A stretch of DNA of 64,000 nt from Paenibacillus polygoni. Lineage in GTDB: Bacteria > Bacillota > Bacilli > Paenibacillales > Paenibacillaceae. Numbering within the stretch: the stretch's first letter is position 1; every line of letters starts with the position of its first letter. Where the stretch lies: assembly GCF_030263935.1 (NCBI RefSeq), contig NZ_CP127162.1:2055501-2119500 (forward strand), in the 5' to 3' direction. The notes under the pieces are model-generated. The model had not been told where the DNA came from and searched no databases. It saw only the letters and a list, made by a program, of their open reading frames with translations. A program made the position numbers and the translations under genes. Of the stretch, positions 6,835 through 16,261 are shown piece after piece.

Positions 6835-7581
6835 ATGCTTACTGAAGAACGATACCGATTGATTTTAGAACGCTTACAATCACGCGGCGTTGTCAAACTG
6901 CAAGAGCTTGTAGAGTTGCTAGGTGCTTCTGAATCAACGGTTAGAAGAGATCTTATTGATCTGGAAGCCAATCGTCTGCTTAAGCGAGTCCATGGCGGTG
7001 CTTCATTAATAACACAGAAAAGTACCGAACCAGGTATGGATGAAAAAACGTTCAAAAACATTTATGAGAAAAATAAAATTGCCAGGCTTGCAGCCATGCA
7101 ATTGCAAAATGGCGATTGTATCTATCTAGATGCTGGTACAACTACCCTTTCCATGATTCCTTATATAGAAGCACAGAATATTACCGTAGTAACGAACGGA
7201 TTGTCTCATGTGGATGCGTTAGTCTCCAAAAATATTCGCAGTTACTTGCTTGGCGGCTTGATGAAAACGCATACGAAAGCAGTTATAGGGAGTATTGCGC
7301 TTCAAAATATGAATCAATTCCGTTTTGATAAATCGTTTATTGGTACGAATGGAATTGATGTAAAGATGGGGTATACTACTCCTGACCCGGAGGAAGCCTT
7401 AATAAAACGGAACGCGCATTTGTTGTCTGGTGAAACTTATGTGCTGGCTGATTCCAGTAAATTTGGTGAAATTACGTTTGCTAAGTTGTTTGACTTGAAC
7501 GAAGCAACGCTAATTACTGATATGGTGCCTGAACCATATCAAGTTCCCATTGGACAGAAATATAAAGTAATCGAGGGATGA
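6835..7581 (+). CDS. fruR: DeoR-family fructose operon repressor
   Basis: A 248-residue regulator: N-terminal DeoR helix-turn-helix (VVKLQELVELLGASESTVRRDL, with the LLKRVHGGA block after it) and a C-terminal sugar-phosphate-sensing domain with LDAGTTTLSM, TNGLSHVDAL, GTNGID and ADSSKFG. FruR homologues respond to fructose 1-phosphate. AGGAGG at 6822-6827 is only one base from the ATG at 6829 but seven from the ATG at 6835, and homologues begin MLTEERY, so 6835 is chosen. It heads the fru operon: fruK begins three bases after its stop. Confidence 0.92.
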   Translation: MLTEERYRLILERLQSRGVVKLQELVELLGASESTVRRDLIDLEANRLLKRVHGGASLITQKSTEPGMDEKTFKNIYEKNKIARLAAMQLQNGDCIYLDAGTTTLSMIPYIEAQNITVVTNGLSHVDALVSKNIRSYLLGGLMKTHTKAVIGSIALQNMNQFRFDKSFIGTNGIDVKMGYTTPDPEEALIKRNAHLLSGETYVLADSSKFGEITFAKLFDLNEATLITDMVPEPYQVPIGQKYKVIEG

Positions 7582-7584
7582 ACA

Positions 7585-8499
7585 ATGATCTATACAGTGA
7601 CACTGAATCCTTCCATTGATTACATCGTGGAAGTTGAACAATTACAGCTCGGTCATTTAAACCGAATGAAGCGGGATTTGAAGTTACCTGGAGGAAAAGG
7701 GATTAACGTTTCTAGAGTACTTACCCAGCTTGGTGCAGAAAATACAGCGATGGGATTCCTTGGCGGTTTCACAGGTGAATTCATTCGTGATTTCTTATCC
7801 AAGAGCACGGTTGCTTCCGACTTTGTATCGATTTCTGATGATACAAGAATTAATGTGAAGCTGAAGCATGGTGATGAAACGGAAGTTAATGGACTTGGAC
7901 CTGCAATTACGAAGGAAGAAGCACAAGCCCTTGTAGCAAAGCTCTCTCAACTGAAAAAAGGCGATATTCTCGTTCTTTCGGGCAGTGTACCACCTTCTCT
8001 TGGCAGTGACTTTTATGAGCGATTAATTCAGGTTTGTAAAGAAGCAGGGGCTGATTTTGTTATCGATACAACGGGAGAAGCCTTGTTACAAGCACTGAAA
8101 GACAAACCTCTGCTTGTTAAGCCGAATCATCATGAACTGGCAGAACTATTCGGCGTTACCATTGATACGAAAGAGGATTTGGTGAAATATGGCCGGAAAC
8201 TACTTGAAAATGGTGCTAAGCATGTGCTGATCTCTATGGCGGGTGAAGGTGCATTGTTAATTACGGATAACGAGGTGTATCACGCTAATGTTCCTGCTGG
8301 TAAAGTGAAAAATTCAGTAGGTGCTGGAGATTCCATGATTGCTGGATTTATTGGAACGTTTGCTCTGACAGGCGATGTACTGAAAGCGTTCCGTACGGGA
8401 GTTGCTTCAGGTAGTGCTACTGCGTTCTCCGACGATCTTGCAGTGAAAGAACAGATTGAAGCACTGATCCCTGAGGTCCAAATTAATGAGTGGAAATAA
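7585..8499 (+). CDS. fruK: 1-phosphofructokinase
   Basis: A PfkB-family kinase of 304 residues that phosphorylates fructose 1-phosphate to fructose 1,6-bisphosphate. Typical blocks are TLNPSIDYIV at the start, PGGKGINVSRVLTQLG for sugar binding, LSGSVPPSL, KPNHHELAELFG and the catalytic NSVGAGDSMIAGF near the C-terminus, whose Asp is the general base. Length is that of FruK. It sits between fruR and fruA, the standard order, and is cotranscribed with them. Confidence 0.95.
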   Translation: MIYTVTLNPSIDYIVEVEQLQLGHLNRMKRDLKLPGGKGINVSRVLTQLGAENTAMGFLGGFTGEFIRDFLSKSTVASDFVSISDDTRINVKLKHGDETEVNGLGPAITKEEAQALVAKLSQLKKGDILVLSGSVPPSLGSDFYERLIQVCKEAGADFVIDTTGEALLQALKDKPLLVKPNHHELAELFGVTIDTKEDLVKYGRKLLENGAKHVLISMAGEGALLITDNEVYHANVPAGKVKNSVGAGDSMIAGFIGTFALTGDVLKAFRTGVASGSATAFSDDLAVKEQIEALIPEVQINEWK

Positions 8500-8560
8500 C
8501 ATACATCATGGGTAAGGAAATTCGATTTTTCATACTTGCCTAAGTAAAGGAGTGCATACT

Positions 8561-10519
8561 GTGAGAATTACAGATCTAATGATCAAAGAAGTAATGATAA
8601 TGGACTTAAAGGCAACAACAAAGGCCGAAGCCATTGATGAACTGATTGCGAGCCTTAACAAAAGCGGAAGAATTAACGACCCGGAATTGTTCAAGGAAGC
8701 GATCTATAAGAGAGAAGAGCAATCAAGTACGGGGATTGGTGGAGGTATTGCGATGCCGCATGCCAAAACCATAGCAGTGAATGAACCAACGGTCGTTTTT
8801 GCAAAAAGTAAAGCAGGAATTGACTTTGATTCTTTAGATGGAGCACCAGCTCATGTATTCTTTATGATTGCTGCCCCAGAAGGAGCAGGGAATACACATC
8901 TTCGTACACTTGCTGCGTTGTCTAAGTTATTAATTGACGCTGATTTCATCGAGCAATTGATGAATACGAAAACACCGGATGAAGTAACTGCGTTATTTGA
9001 TGAAAAACAACAAAGTGAAGAAGAGCAAGCGAAAAAAGAAGCAGAAAAGAAAGCTACTACGGAAGCAGCACCTGCAGAAACAAAAGCAGAAACAAAATCA
9101 AAAACAGAAGCAGAAACCAAAGCGGATTCTTCGGAAGATTTTGTTGTAGCTGTTACAGCTTGTCCGACAGGAATTGCTCATACTTTTATGGCAGAAGATG
9201 CATTGCTTAAAAAAGCGAAAGAGATGGGAGTAAGTATCCGAGTTGAGACGAACGGAGCAGAAGGAGCGAAGAACGTTCTGACTGAAGATGAAATTCGCCG
9301 GGCAAAAGGGGTCATCATTGCAGCTGGTAAAAAGGTGGATCTGGACCGTTTCCATGGAAAACCTGTACTTCAGCGCCCTGTAGCGGACGGTATTCGCAAA
9401 CCAGAAGAGCTGATTACTAAGGCTTTAAACGGAGATGCACCTATACTTCAGGCGGATGCTGGGTCTTCCACTTCCTCTGCAGACGAAGAAAAGACAAGCA
9501 TAGGAAGTACGCTCTATAAAAACCTCATGAACGGGATTTCGCATATGCTTCCATTCGTGGTGGGTGGAGGTATCCTGCTTGCTATCTCTTTCTTGATCGA
9601 ACAAGCAGCTGGTTCGGACAGTCCGCTCTTCCAGTTACTCCAGACCATTGGAGGCGGAGATGGAGCATTCCACTTCCTGATTCCGGTCCTTGCTGGTTTT
9701 ATTGCGATGAGTATTGGAGATCGTTCAGCTCTCATGCCCGGTATGGTCGGCGGTTTAATGGCAGTAAATGCAAACGCCGGGTTCCTTGGGGGGCTTGCAG
9801 CCGGTTTTCTAGCGGGTTATGTAATTCTTGGTCTGCGTAGAGTATTTAAATATTTACCATCAGCGATTGATGGACTGAAATCCATTATGCTATATCCTGT
9901 TTTTGGTCTTCTGATTACCGGTGCAGCAATGTACTACGTTCTTTCACCAATTTTCAGTTGGATTAACGTAGGTTTGATAGATATACTGAATAACCTCGGT
10001 ACAGGAAACATGGTGCTTCTTGGTGTCATTCTTGGAGGAATGATGTCCGTTGATATGGGTGGTCCGTTTAATAAAGCAGCATATACATTCTCCATTGGTG
10101 TCTTTACTTCCAGCGGAAACGAGAATGGGCTGATGATGGCAGCAGTAATGGCTGGCGGTATGGTTCCGCCGCTTGCAATTGCCCTAGCTACCACGTTCTT
10201 CAAGAACAAGTTTACGGAACAAGAACGTAAATCAGGGGTGACCAACTACGTGCTGGGACTTTCCTTCATCACCGAAGGTGCGATTCCATTTGCAGCAGCA
10301 GATCCGCTTCGTGTTCTGACTTCCTGTATTATTGGTTCCGGTATTGCAGGCGGACTAACACAATTGTGGGGAATTAACCTTCCTGCTCCGCATGGCGGTA
10401 TTTTTGTAGCCGCGCTTGCTAACCATGCACTGCTGTTCTTACTTGCTGTAGCGATTGGTGCCGTTGTGTCTGGTTTGATTCTTGGACTTTGGAAGAAGCC
10501 AATTGAAGTAAAAGCATAA
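8561..10519 (+). CDS. fruA: PTS fructose transporter EIIABC
   Basis: A 652-residue fused phosphotransferase permease that imports fructose as fructose 1-phosphate. EIIA spans about residues 1-150 with phosphorylated His67 in GGGIAMPHAKT; a low-complexity Ala/Lys/Glu linker covers about 150-190; EIIB follows with Cys201 in TACPTGIAHT; EIIC (about 320-650) has multiple hydrophobic helices, a MSVDMGGPFNKAAY block and GAIPFAAADPLR. The AAAGGAG overlaps a GTG at 8552, so the GTG at 8561 with good spacing is the likely start. It ends the operon and a terminator follows at once. Confidence 0.95.
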   Translation: MRITDLMIKEVMIMDLKATTKAEAIDELIASLNKSGRINDPELFKEAIYKREEQSSTGIGGGIAMPHAKTIAVNEPTVVFAKSKAGIDFDSLDGAPAHVFFMIAAPEGAGNTHLRTLAALSKLLIDADFIEQLMNTKTPDEVTALFDEKQQSEEEQAKKEAEKKATTEAAPAETKAETKSKTEAETKADSSEDFVVAVTACPTGIAHTFMAEDALLKKAKEMGVSIRVETNGAEGAKNVLTEDEIRRAKGVIIAAGKKVDLDRFHGKPVLQRPVADGIRKPEELITKALNGDAPILQADAGSSTSSADEEKTSIGSTLYKNLMNGISHMLPFVVGGGILLAISFLIEQAAGSDSPLFQLLQTIGGGDGAFHFLIPVLAGFIAMSIGDRSALMPGMVGGLMAVNANAGFLGGLAAGFLAGYVILGLRRVFKYLPSAIDGLKSIMLYPVFGLLITGAAMYYVLSPIFSWINVGLIDILNNLGTGNMVLLGVILGGMMSVDMGGPFNKAAYTFSIGVFTSSGNENGLMMAAVMAGGMVPPLAIALATTFFKNKFTEQERKSGVTNYVLGLSFITEGAIPFAAADPLRVLTSCIIGSGIAGGLTQLWGINLPAPHGGIFVAALANHALLFLLAVAIGAVVSGLILGLWKKPIEVKA

Positions 10520-10533
10520 GATATGAATGATGA

Positions 10534-10571
10534 AACCTGGAAGGGAATAACCTTCCGGGTTTTATTTTTTT
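10534..10571 (+). terminator. Terminator of the fru operon, target of the group II intron
   Basis: Stem AACCTGGAAGG / CCTTCCGGGTT followed by a T-rich tract. The group II intron begins a few bases later, as is known for group IIC introns, which insert behind terminator hairpins. Confidence 0.88.
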
Positions 10572-10577
10572 ATCAGG

Positions 10578-12497
10578 CGCGTGCCCAGCTAAGCACGCAT
10601 CTTCTAGCCGGTGAAAGTCCGGTCACGGGAGGGGCCAAGCCCCTGTGTAGCTAGGATACCTACGTACGGTGAAAACTGTGCGTAGAAGCGTATCGACAAA
10701 AGTATCTGTTGGAGACAGAGCGAGCAACATACCAGGCCGTAACATCAAGTGAATCCTGCCGCGTCGTCAAAAAGGCCTCGCAAGAGGGACGAGGGGAAGC
10801 CGAACCCCGGCTTAATGGGTGAAGGCCACGGAAACTGCTAAGAACTTGGAGCGGCAGTGAAGAATTCTCCGGCGTAAGGGGATCGGCATGGTATGAAAGA
10901 AGATGCAGTGAACTGGGAGACCCTCCCCTGCACGGATTTTTTTTTTAACCCGTAACAAAGTGGTCTATAAGTCCAAAAGACGAAATGATCTACTTGCAGG
11001 AAGGGAGTCCGAGGGGCTCATAGTACTGAGGAACTGTAGGACAACACAACCTGCAGGAGGGAAGGAGCCCTGCTTTGTTCATGTTTTTTTTAGGAGGTAC
11101 GAATTAGTGAATGCCAAACGGCTAACGACACCAAAAGAAAACGTTCAACAACTCCAAAAGAAACTAGGTCATGCGGCCAAGGAAAACAAGAAGCGCAGAT
11201 TCCACGCATTGTACGACAAGGTCTACCGAATGGATGTATTAGAGGAAGCCTGGCGAAGAGTACGAGCTAACAAAGGATCGGCTGGCGTCGATGGAGAAAC
11301 TCTTTCGGATATTGAGGAAAAGGGAGAAGCATTTTTCCTGTACGAATGCCAACGATGCTTGAAGGAAAACAAATACCATCCACAGCCCGTACGACGGCAT
11401 TATATTCCGAAGAAAGACGGGAAGCAAAGACCGCTGGGTATCCCAACCGTCCGAGACCGCGTCATTCAGATGGCAGCGAAACTGGTCATGGAACCGATCT
11501 TTGAAGCGGACTTTCAGGAATCTTCATTTGGATTCCGTCCAAAACGAAGTGCGAAAGGGGCACTGGACCGTATCCGAAAAGCCTGCAACCGGAAAGGGAA
11601 TTGGGTGGTCGACGTCGACATCCAAGGCTACTTCGACAACATCAACCAAGAGAAACTAATGAAACTGGTGGAGATGCGAATCAGCGACAGGCGCGTCCTG
11701 AAGCTGGTACGGAAGTGGCTGAACACGGGAGTGATGGAAGAAGGCAAGGTCAGACGATCCGATCTGGGTACACCACAAGGCGGCGTGATATCCCCTCTTC
11801 TCGCGAATATCTATTTGAATTATTTTGATATTCTGTGGGAACGACATGGCAGTGGAATCGGGGAACTTACGCGATACGCAGATGACCTTGTTGTTGTATG
11901 CAAAACGAAGAAAGATGCAGAACGGGCGTATGCACTCATACGTGCGATTATGGATCGTCTGGAACTGACCTTGCATCCGACGAAAACGCGGATTGTAGGA
12001 TTATGGACGGGAGAAGAAGGGTTTGATTTTCTAGGCATGCATCATCGCAAGACAAAAGCTGAAACATCCTACGGAAAAGTGTACTATACCACGCAGCAGT
12101 GGCTGTGCCGGAAAGCGGAGGAACGCATCCGGGAAGTGGTAAAAGAGCGCTTAGCTCCGTCCAGCCAGAGACATAAGTCACTCGCGGAGCACGTAGGTTG
12201 GCTGAACCCGAAGATTCAGGGGTGGCGCAATTACTACCACACGTCTTACAGCCAACGAAAAATGGCGAAGTTAGATTGGTACATTGTGTTGCGTTTGGCA
12301 AAATGGTATGCAAAGAAAAGGCAACGTTCTCGGTGGCAAAGTGCGGTCCAAGAAGTGCGGTACATGGCGAGACAATGTGGACTCAAAACGCTCTTGTAAT
12401 CTGTATGCACATGAATGACGAACATCGGAAAGCCGTATGAGGGAAAACCTCACGTACGGTTTGATGAGGAGGGGCTGGTTTACCCAGCCCTTTACTC
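10578..12497 (+). mobile_element. Group II intron with encoded reverse transcriptase (IIC-like placement)
   Basis: The 5' end (near GCGCGTGCCC) has the usual start region and a stem GCGTGC/GCACGC followed by the conserved CTAGCCGGTGAAAGTCCGG segment of domain I. Domain V is recognisable at about 12430-12463 (AGCCGTATGAGGGAAAACCT and the pairing strand), with the catalytic AGC at 12431. A domain VI-like hairpin (GGGCTGG...CCAGCCC) follows. The maturase lies in domain IV. Both ends are estimates to within several bases; the 3' end is likely inside TTTACTCTAG. Insertion directly after the fruA terminator and the lack of an endonuclease domain fit group IIC. Confidence 0.85.
11107..12399 (+). CDS. 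ltrA: Group II intron reverse transcriptase/maturase
   Basis: The intron-encoded protein, about 430 residues. It helps the intron RNA fold and splice and copies it into DNA at the target. Reverse transcriptase blocks are clear: [68 protein letters not shown], and the catalytic YADDLVV. The C-terminal maturase domain shows [11 protein letters not shown] and a basic tail. No HNH endonuclease follows, as in group IIC proteins. The frame is open from 10960, but TAGGAGG precedes a GTG at 11107, which starts [10 protein letters not shown], the probable true N-terminus. All motifs are intact. Confidence 0.92.
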   Translation: MNAKRLTTPKENVQQLQKKLGHAAKENKKRRFHALYDKVYRMDVLEEAWRRVRANKGSAGVDGETLSDIEEKGEAFFLYECQRCLKENKYHPQPVRRHYIPKKDGKQRPLGIPTVRDRVIQMAAKLVMEPIFEADFQESSFGFRPKRSAKGALDRIRKACNRKGNWVVDVDIQGYFDNINQEKLMKLVEMRISDRRVLKLVRKWLNTGVMEEGKVRRSDLGTPQGGVISPLLANIYLNYFDILWERHGSGIGELTRYADDLVVVCKTKKDAERAYALIRAIMDRLELTLHPTKTRIVGLWTGEEGFDFLGMHHRKTKAETSYGKVYYTTQQWLCRKAEERIREVVKERLAPSSQRHKSLAEHVGWLNPKIQGWRNYYHTSYSQRKMAKLDWYIVLRLAKWYAKKRQRSRWQSAVQEVRYMARQCGLKTLL

Positions 12498-13228
12498 TAG
12501 TAATCCAAAAGTATGACTTCATCGCCTTCGGTAACTATACCTGTCTGCAGTACAGAAGCATAAATACCAAACTGATTTTTTCGCTCTGTAACTACCTTCT
12601 TTAGTAGAGAGGGGTCGCGTTTGGCGCTTTCTGGATCAACATTAATAATGGAGCAGCGCTTACAAGGACGTTTAATAAGTAAAATAACATTCTCTCCGAT
12701 TTGCATCCTTTTACCAAACCATTGTTCTTCAATAAAAGGTACCTGATGGGCAAGAGACAATACGAAGTTGGGCCGAAATCTACGTGAATCCACTTTATTA
12801 TTTGCCCATCGTTTCTCAAGTTCTGTAATGGAAGCATCTGTGACAAGTTGAATCGGTTCTTCTTCAATCGCTCCTAGGGGCACATGAGCAGGTTGGAACT
12901 GGATTGGCATGATTTCTTTTTTATACAGCTCCTCTAATGTACGAGTCAGTTCCTCATCACCAAAATAATATTTCTGTCCCTGAGGTGTAACGACTTTTAC
13001 ACGAGGGTAATGTTCCTGGTCTTCTTGATCAGTAAAATGTGCCTGAAAACTAGCCATTTGCGGCAACTGAGTAATCGTTACATATTGATTTTGATTTGAT
13101 TTGTGTACAAAAGCATGACTGCGATCCCCATAAAGTCCATATTCCATCACTTGAGTACGGGGTATCCGTTCTCCTTGGAATGATTTTATAGGATGACGTA
13201 CGATTTCTTTGATCCGGCCGACATACAT
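12497..13228 (-). CDS. MOSC domain protein
   Basis: A 243-residue protein with an N-terminal MOSC beta-barrel (MYVGRIKEIVRHPIKSFQGE, then YGLYGDRSHAF) and the C-terminal MOSC core (RRFRPNFVL, then KRPCKRCSIINVD with the conserved Cys). Such proteins are related to molybdenum-cofactor sulfurases and to the YcbX/YiiM detoxification enzymes; the conserved Cys is thought to handle sulfur or the cofactor. It converges on the group II intron, and its TAG stop lies at the predicted intron 3' boundary. It is divergent from the acetyltransferase gene at 13357. The reaction cannot be told from the sequence. Confidence 0.85.
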   Translation of the reverse strand: MYVGRIKEIVRHPIKSFQGERIPRTQVMEYGLYGDRSHAFVHKSNQNQYVTITQLPQMASFQAHFTDQEDQEHYPRVKVVTPQGQKYYFGDEELTRTLEELYKKEIMPIQFQPAHVPLGAIEEEPIQLVTDASITELEKRWANNKVDSRRFRPNFVLSLAHQVPFIEEQWFGKRMQIGENVILLIKRPCKRCSIINVDPESAKRDPSLLKKVVTERKNQFGIYASVLQTGIVTEGDEVILLDY

Positions 13229-13356
13229 AGCTTTTCAGTCCTTTCTATTTCATGAAAAGGTAGAGCAGGCGGTAGATAACACTTATAGATATATAATAAC
13301 TTGTTAATGGCATTTTTTGGAGTAACATTAAAGGAAAACAGGGAAAGAGGATGCGA

Positions 13357-14334
13357 ATGGGACAAATTGTCTTAAAACCATATGAAGATTCATGTCATGA
13401 ACAAGTTGTACAGTTGTATCTAGCGGTAACAGCAAAGTATAAACATGCCATTTTTTGGTGGCCAGGTCCGGAAGAGAATCACACTAATGTGTATTTGGCC
13501 TTTGACGGAGAGATTCTTGCTGGCTAAGGACAAGTCGAAATCATAACCATTCAATCTCAGGATGGTACCGGTGAATACGAAGGAACGAGAGACGGTACAG
13601 TAGCGAGTTACCACCAAATCTATATGAATATAAAGGTCAGGCCTGAGGTATCTAATCAGGAGGAAGTCTTTCAATTACTTTACGGTGCATTATATGAACG
13701 TGCGCTTGTCCTCGCTCAAGAACTTCCTAAGACGCATTCCGTACAGCTTTGTGTAGGAAATCATCAGGCAGAACAAGAGAATTCAGCGCTTTTTGAGAAG
13801 TGTGGTTTTACTCCGATGTATCGCCAGTATGAGATGGAAAAAGAGCTGAATCGTGTACAGGAAACTCCCGAATTACACCTCCCTGAACTTCAGTTCATCC
13901 AAACTGCACTTGAATCATCAGAAGAAGAGCAGCGCTATCTGCGAACAGAAAGCACGATATGGCCAGAAAATCCACTGGGGCTACATCGTCTGCGCCGGTT
14001 AAAAGGAAGTACTGATTTCACTAGCTTTGCTGCACTAGATCCGGATAGCCAGCTCGTAGCGAGCGTTATGGTGTGTCAAGAAGATGATAAGACAGGTTCC
14101 ATTGAAGAAGTCTTTGTCGTACCGGCTTGGCGAAAAAAAGGAATTGCAACACATTTTATCCGCTATGGATTACAATACTTACAGAAAAAAGGGTATGCTG
14201 CAGCAAGACTAAGTGTACTGACAAAGAACGAAAAAGCATTGGAGCTTTACCAATCTCTCGGCTTTACGATCTCAGGTGAAGAGCATCGTTATGGAAAAGA
14301 GCTGGTCAAGGTCGAATCCCTCTCACGCGGATAA
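13357..14334 (+). pseudogene. Double-GNAT acetyltransferase broken by an in-frame TAA
   Basis: One continuous frame from ATG 13357 (AAAGAGG six bases upstream) codes for MGQIVLKPYED and onward, is cut by TAA at 13525-13527 after EILAG, and then continues in the same frame to 14334. The second part covers the end of an N-terminal GNAT-like domain and a C-terminal GNAT with the acetyl-CoA loop VFVVPAWRKKGIATHFI and the LELYQSLGF strand. The whole would be about 325 residues. Either this is a recent nonsense mutation, a sequencing error, or the product is made from an internal start such as ATG 13624. Such tandem-GNAT proteins acetylate unknown small molecules. Confidence 0.75.
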
Positions 14335-14371
14335 GAAAGTTCTTTTGTTCATAACTAACAAATTATATAAT

Positions 14372-14398
14372 GACGGATTGTAATATGAAGTGCGACAC
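14372..14398 (+). repeat. IS30 left inverted repeat
   Basis: GACGGATTGT, six variable bases, AAGTGCGACAC. Pairs with 15419-15445. Confidence 0.8.
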
Positions 14399-14479
14399 CT
14401 AGTTCAAAATTAAAAATGACCCATGGCCGGATTCGTGTAGAATGGAGTTACCACACAACACCTACAAGGAGAATCCGCC

Positions 14480-15436
14480 ATGAGCTACACACATCTTAGC
14501 ATAATTGAACGCAGTAAACTAGAAGTATTACATCAACTGGGGCTGTCCGCCCGAGCCATTGCTCGCGAATTGGATCGTCATCATTCCACGATCAGCCGGG
14601 AACTGAGGAAAAATCAAAGCCTAAATGGTTATCAAGCGGTAGCATCAGAGCATCGTTATAAGCATCTTCGCCAAGCTCAGAAACCTAGAGAAAAATGGAC
14701 GGAGACACTCGGAAAAGAAATTGAACAGCGACTTCACGAAACCTGGTCTCCTGAGCAAATCTCTATGCGTTATAGACTGAAAGGAGAGCCCATGGTTTCG
14801 TTCAAAACGATCTATCGCTGGCTTTATCAAGGACGTATGATTCGTAACACCGTTCAGCAGTTAAGACACAAAGGAAAAAGACAAAAACCCCAAGAAAAAC
14901 GAGGTCGCTTCCTCGTAGGCACTTCTATCAAACAACGGCCTAAAGAGATTCGTTCCCGTGAAACCTTTGGACACTGGGAACTGGACACGGTCGTCTCCAG
15001 CCGAGGAAAAAGTAAGGCTTGTGTCGCTACATGTATCGAGCGAAAAACAAGGCTATACACTGCTATTAAAATGCCAGATCGCACTTCATTATCTATGGAA
15101 ATTGCTATTGGTGTAGTTGCTGCACAGTACCCTGCCCAAACCTTCCAGACAGCTACCGTAGACCGTGGTAAAGAGTTCGCGTGCTTTCGTGAATTGGAAG
15201 AGTCACACGGTATGACGGTATATTTTGCAGATCCTTATTCCTCATGGCAACGAGGCTCCAATGAGAATGGAAACGGGCTCCTTCGAGAGTTCTTCCCAAA
15301 AGGAAAGGACTTTGCAAAGGTGACCGAGGAAGAATTAGAACACGCCCTCCAACTTATTAACAACAGACCAAGGAAATGTTTGGGATGGAAAACTGCTCAC
15401 GAATCATTTGAAGAAGAAGTGTCGCACTTGGATTGA
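14480..15436 (+). CDS. IS30-family transposase
   Basis: A DDE transposase of 318 residues. The N-terminal helix-turn-helix reads LGLSARAIARELDRHHSTISRELRKN, the family hallmark. The catalytic core has FGHWELDTVV with the first Asp, TVDRGKEFA with the second, and NENGNGLLREFFPKG with the Glu region. The C-terminal NNRPRKCLGWKTAHE block is also typical. AAGGAG precedes the ATG. The stop is inside the right inverted repeat region, as is usual for compact IS elements. The frame is intact, so the element may be active. Confidence 0.95.
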   Translation: MSYTHLSIIERSKLEVLHQLGLSARAIARELDRHHSTISRELRKNQSLNGYQAVASEHRYKHLRQAQKPREKWTETLGKEIEQRLHETWSPEQISMRYRLKGEPMVSFKTIYRWLYQGRMIRNTVQQLRHKGKRQKPQEKRGRFLVGTSIKQRPKEIRSRETFGHWELDTVVSSRGKSKACVATCIERKTRLYTAIKMPDRTSLSMEIAIGVVAAQYPAQTFQTATVDRGKEFACFRELEESHGMTVYFADPYSSWQRGSNENGNGLLREFFPKGKDFAKVTEEELEHALQLINNRPRKCLGWKTAHESFEEEVSHLD

Positions 15437-15445
15437 CAATCCGTC
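15419..15445 (-). repeat. IS30 right inverted repeat
   Basis: Reverse complement shares GACGGATTGT and AAGTGCGACAC with the left end. Confidence 0.8.
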
Positions 15446-15463
15446 TAATAGTAAAAACTGGAT

Positions 15464-15506
15464 AAACCCGGATTTCCTTCCTAGGAAAAAACGGGTTTCT
15501 TTATTT
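15464..15506 (+). terminator. Rho-independent terminator
   Basis: AAACCCG / CGGGTTT stem with a small inner TTCCT/AGGAA pairing, then T-rich sequence. Just outside the IS30 right end, so probably the original terminator of the GNAT gene. Confidence 0.7.
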
Positions 15507-15780
15507 TATGGTGGAGGAAATATATTTGGTATATACATGCATGTAAACAAAACGCCTAGTATGTATGATCCTGAAGGGGAAATATCGTAGTTATTTCCTG
15601 TTTTCTTATTTGAAACAAGAGTGTCTGGTTCTTATAAATCGATAAATGTGTGCGAGTTTTTACTCTTTTCATCAGGAGTTTCCCAAGGTTCCTGACAAGA
15701 AAACATAAACTTTGTCAAAGAAAATAATATCCTGCGATTACCCGAGAAATAACAGGGGTTACGAGCAAGAAATCGGGAGG
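15507..15780. other. Intergenic stretch without recognised features
   Basis: AT-rich. Only a short open frame with no family resemblance or good ribosome site was seen. Confidence 0.4.
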
Positions 15781-15791
15781 AAAGGTGCGTA

Positions 15792-16235
15792 ATGAGTGAC
15801 ATCGAGATTGGTGATCTACGATTATCAGAGCTTCGAGAACAACCTGAAGATTACCAAAATATTTGCCGTAAACTGTACGGATATAATGTAAGAGCGAGTA
15901 AGGGGCTTTTGCAGAAGCCAGGACAAAACATCCACTTGTATTTGAAAAATGCCAGTTCAGAGGTCGTCGGAGGTATTTTTTGTGAGTCATGGTTATACGG
16001 GCTGTACATTGATGTGCTGTGGATATCAGAAGATTACCGAAGAGCGGGGTATGGCAGGGAGATGCTGTTTGAGGCTGAGCGAAGAGGGAAGGAGATGGGC
16101 TGCTTATTCGCACATACTTCTACGTTTTCTTATCAAGCTCCCTCCTTTTATGAGAAGAATGGATATGAAATCTACGGCGTAAATGATGAATACCCAGAGG
16201 GGATCAAACAGTATTTTTTGAAAAAAAGACTGTAA
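15792..16235 (+). CDS. GNAT family N-acetyltransferase
   Basis: A 147-residue single-domain acetyltransferase. The acetyl-CoA binding strand and loop are LYIDVLWISEDYRRAGYGREML, and the C-terminal FYEKNGYEIYG strand is typical. The substrate is unknown; the layout resembles small antibiotic- or amine-acetylating GNATs. GGGAGGAAAGG lies upstream of the ATG. The small membrane-protein genes start 26 bases later and could be cotranscribed. Confidence 0.88.
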   Translation: MSDIEIGDLRLSELREQPEDYQNICRKLYGYNVRASKGLLQKPGQNIHLYLKNASSEVVGGIFCESWLYGLYIDVLWISEDYRRAGYGREMLFEAERRGKEMGCLFAHTSTFSYQAPSFYEKNGYEIYGVNDEYPEGIKQYFLKKRL

Positions 16236-16261
16236 TGAATATGTAGATTAGGGGTGAGGAG

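Larger units (their letters stand above)
14372..15445 (+). mobile_element. IS30-family insertion sequence
   Basis: The element is about 1,074 bp, bounded by 27-bp imperfect inverted repeats (14372-14398 and 15419-15445) sharing GACGGATTGT at the outside and AAGTGCGACAC inside. TAAT flanks both ends (14368-14371, 15446-15449), a possible target duplication although slightly longer than the 2-3 bp usual in the family and AT-rich by chance. It contains one intact transposase gene. It lies between the GNAT gene stop and a terminator that probably once served that gene. Confidence 0.88.

Noticed and set aside
15408..15590. Short frame of 60 residues after the IS30 transposase
   Set aside because: It begins inside the transposase, covers an inverted repeat and a terminator, and matches no known protein.
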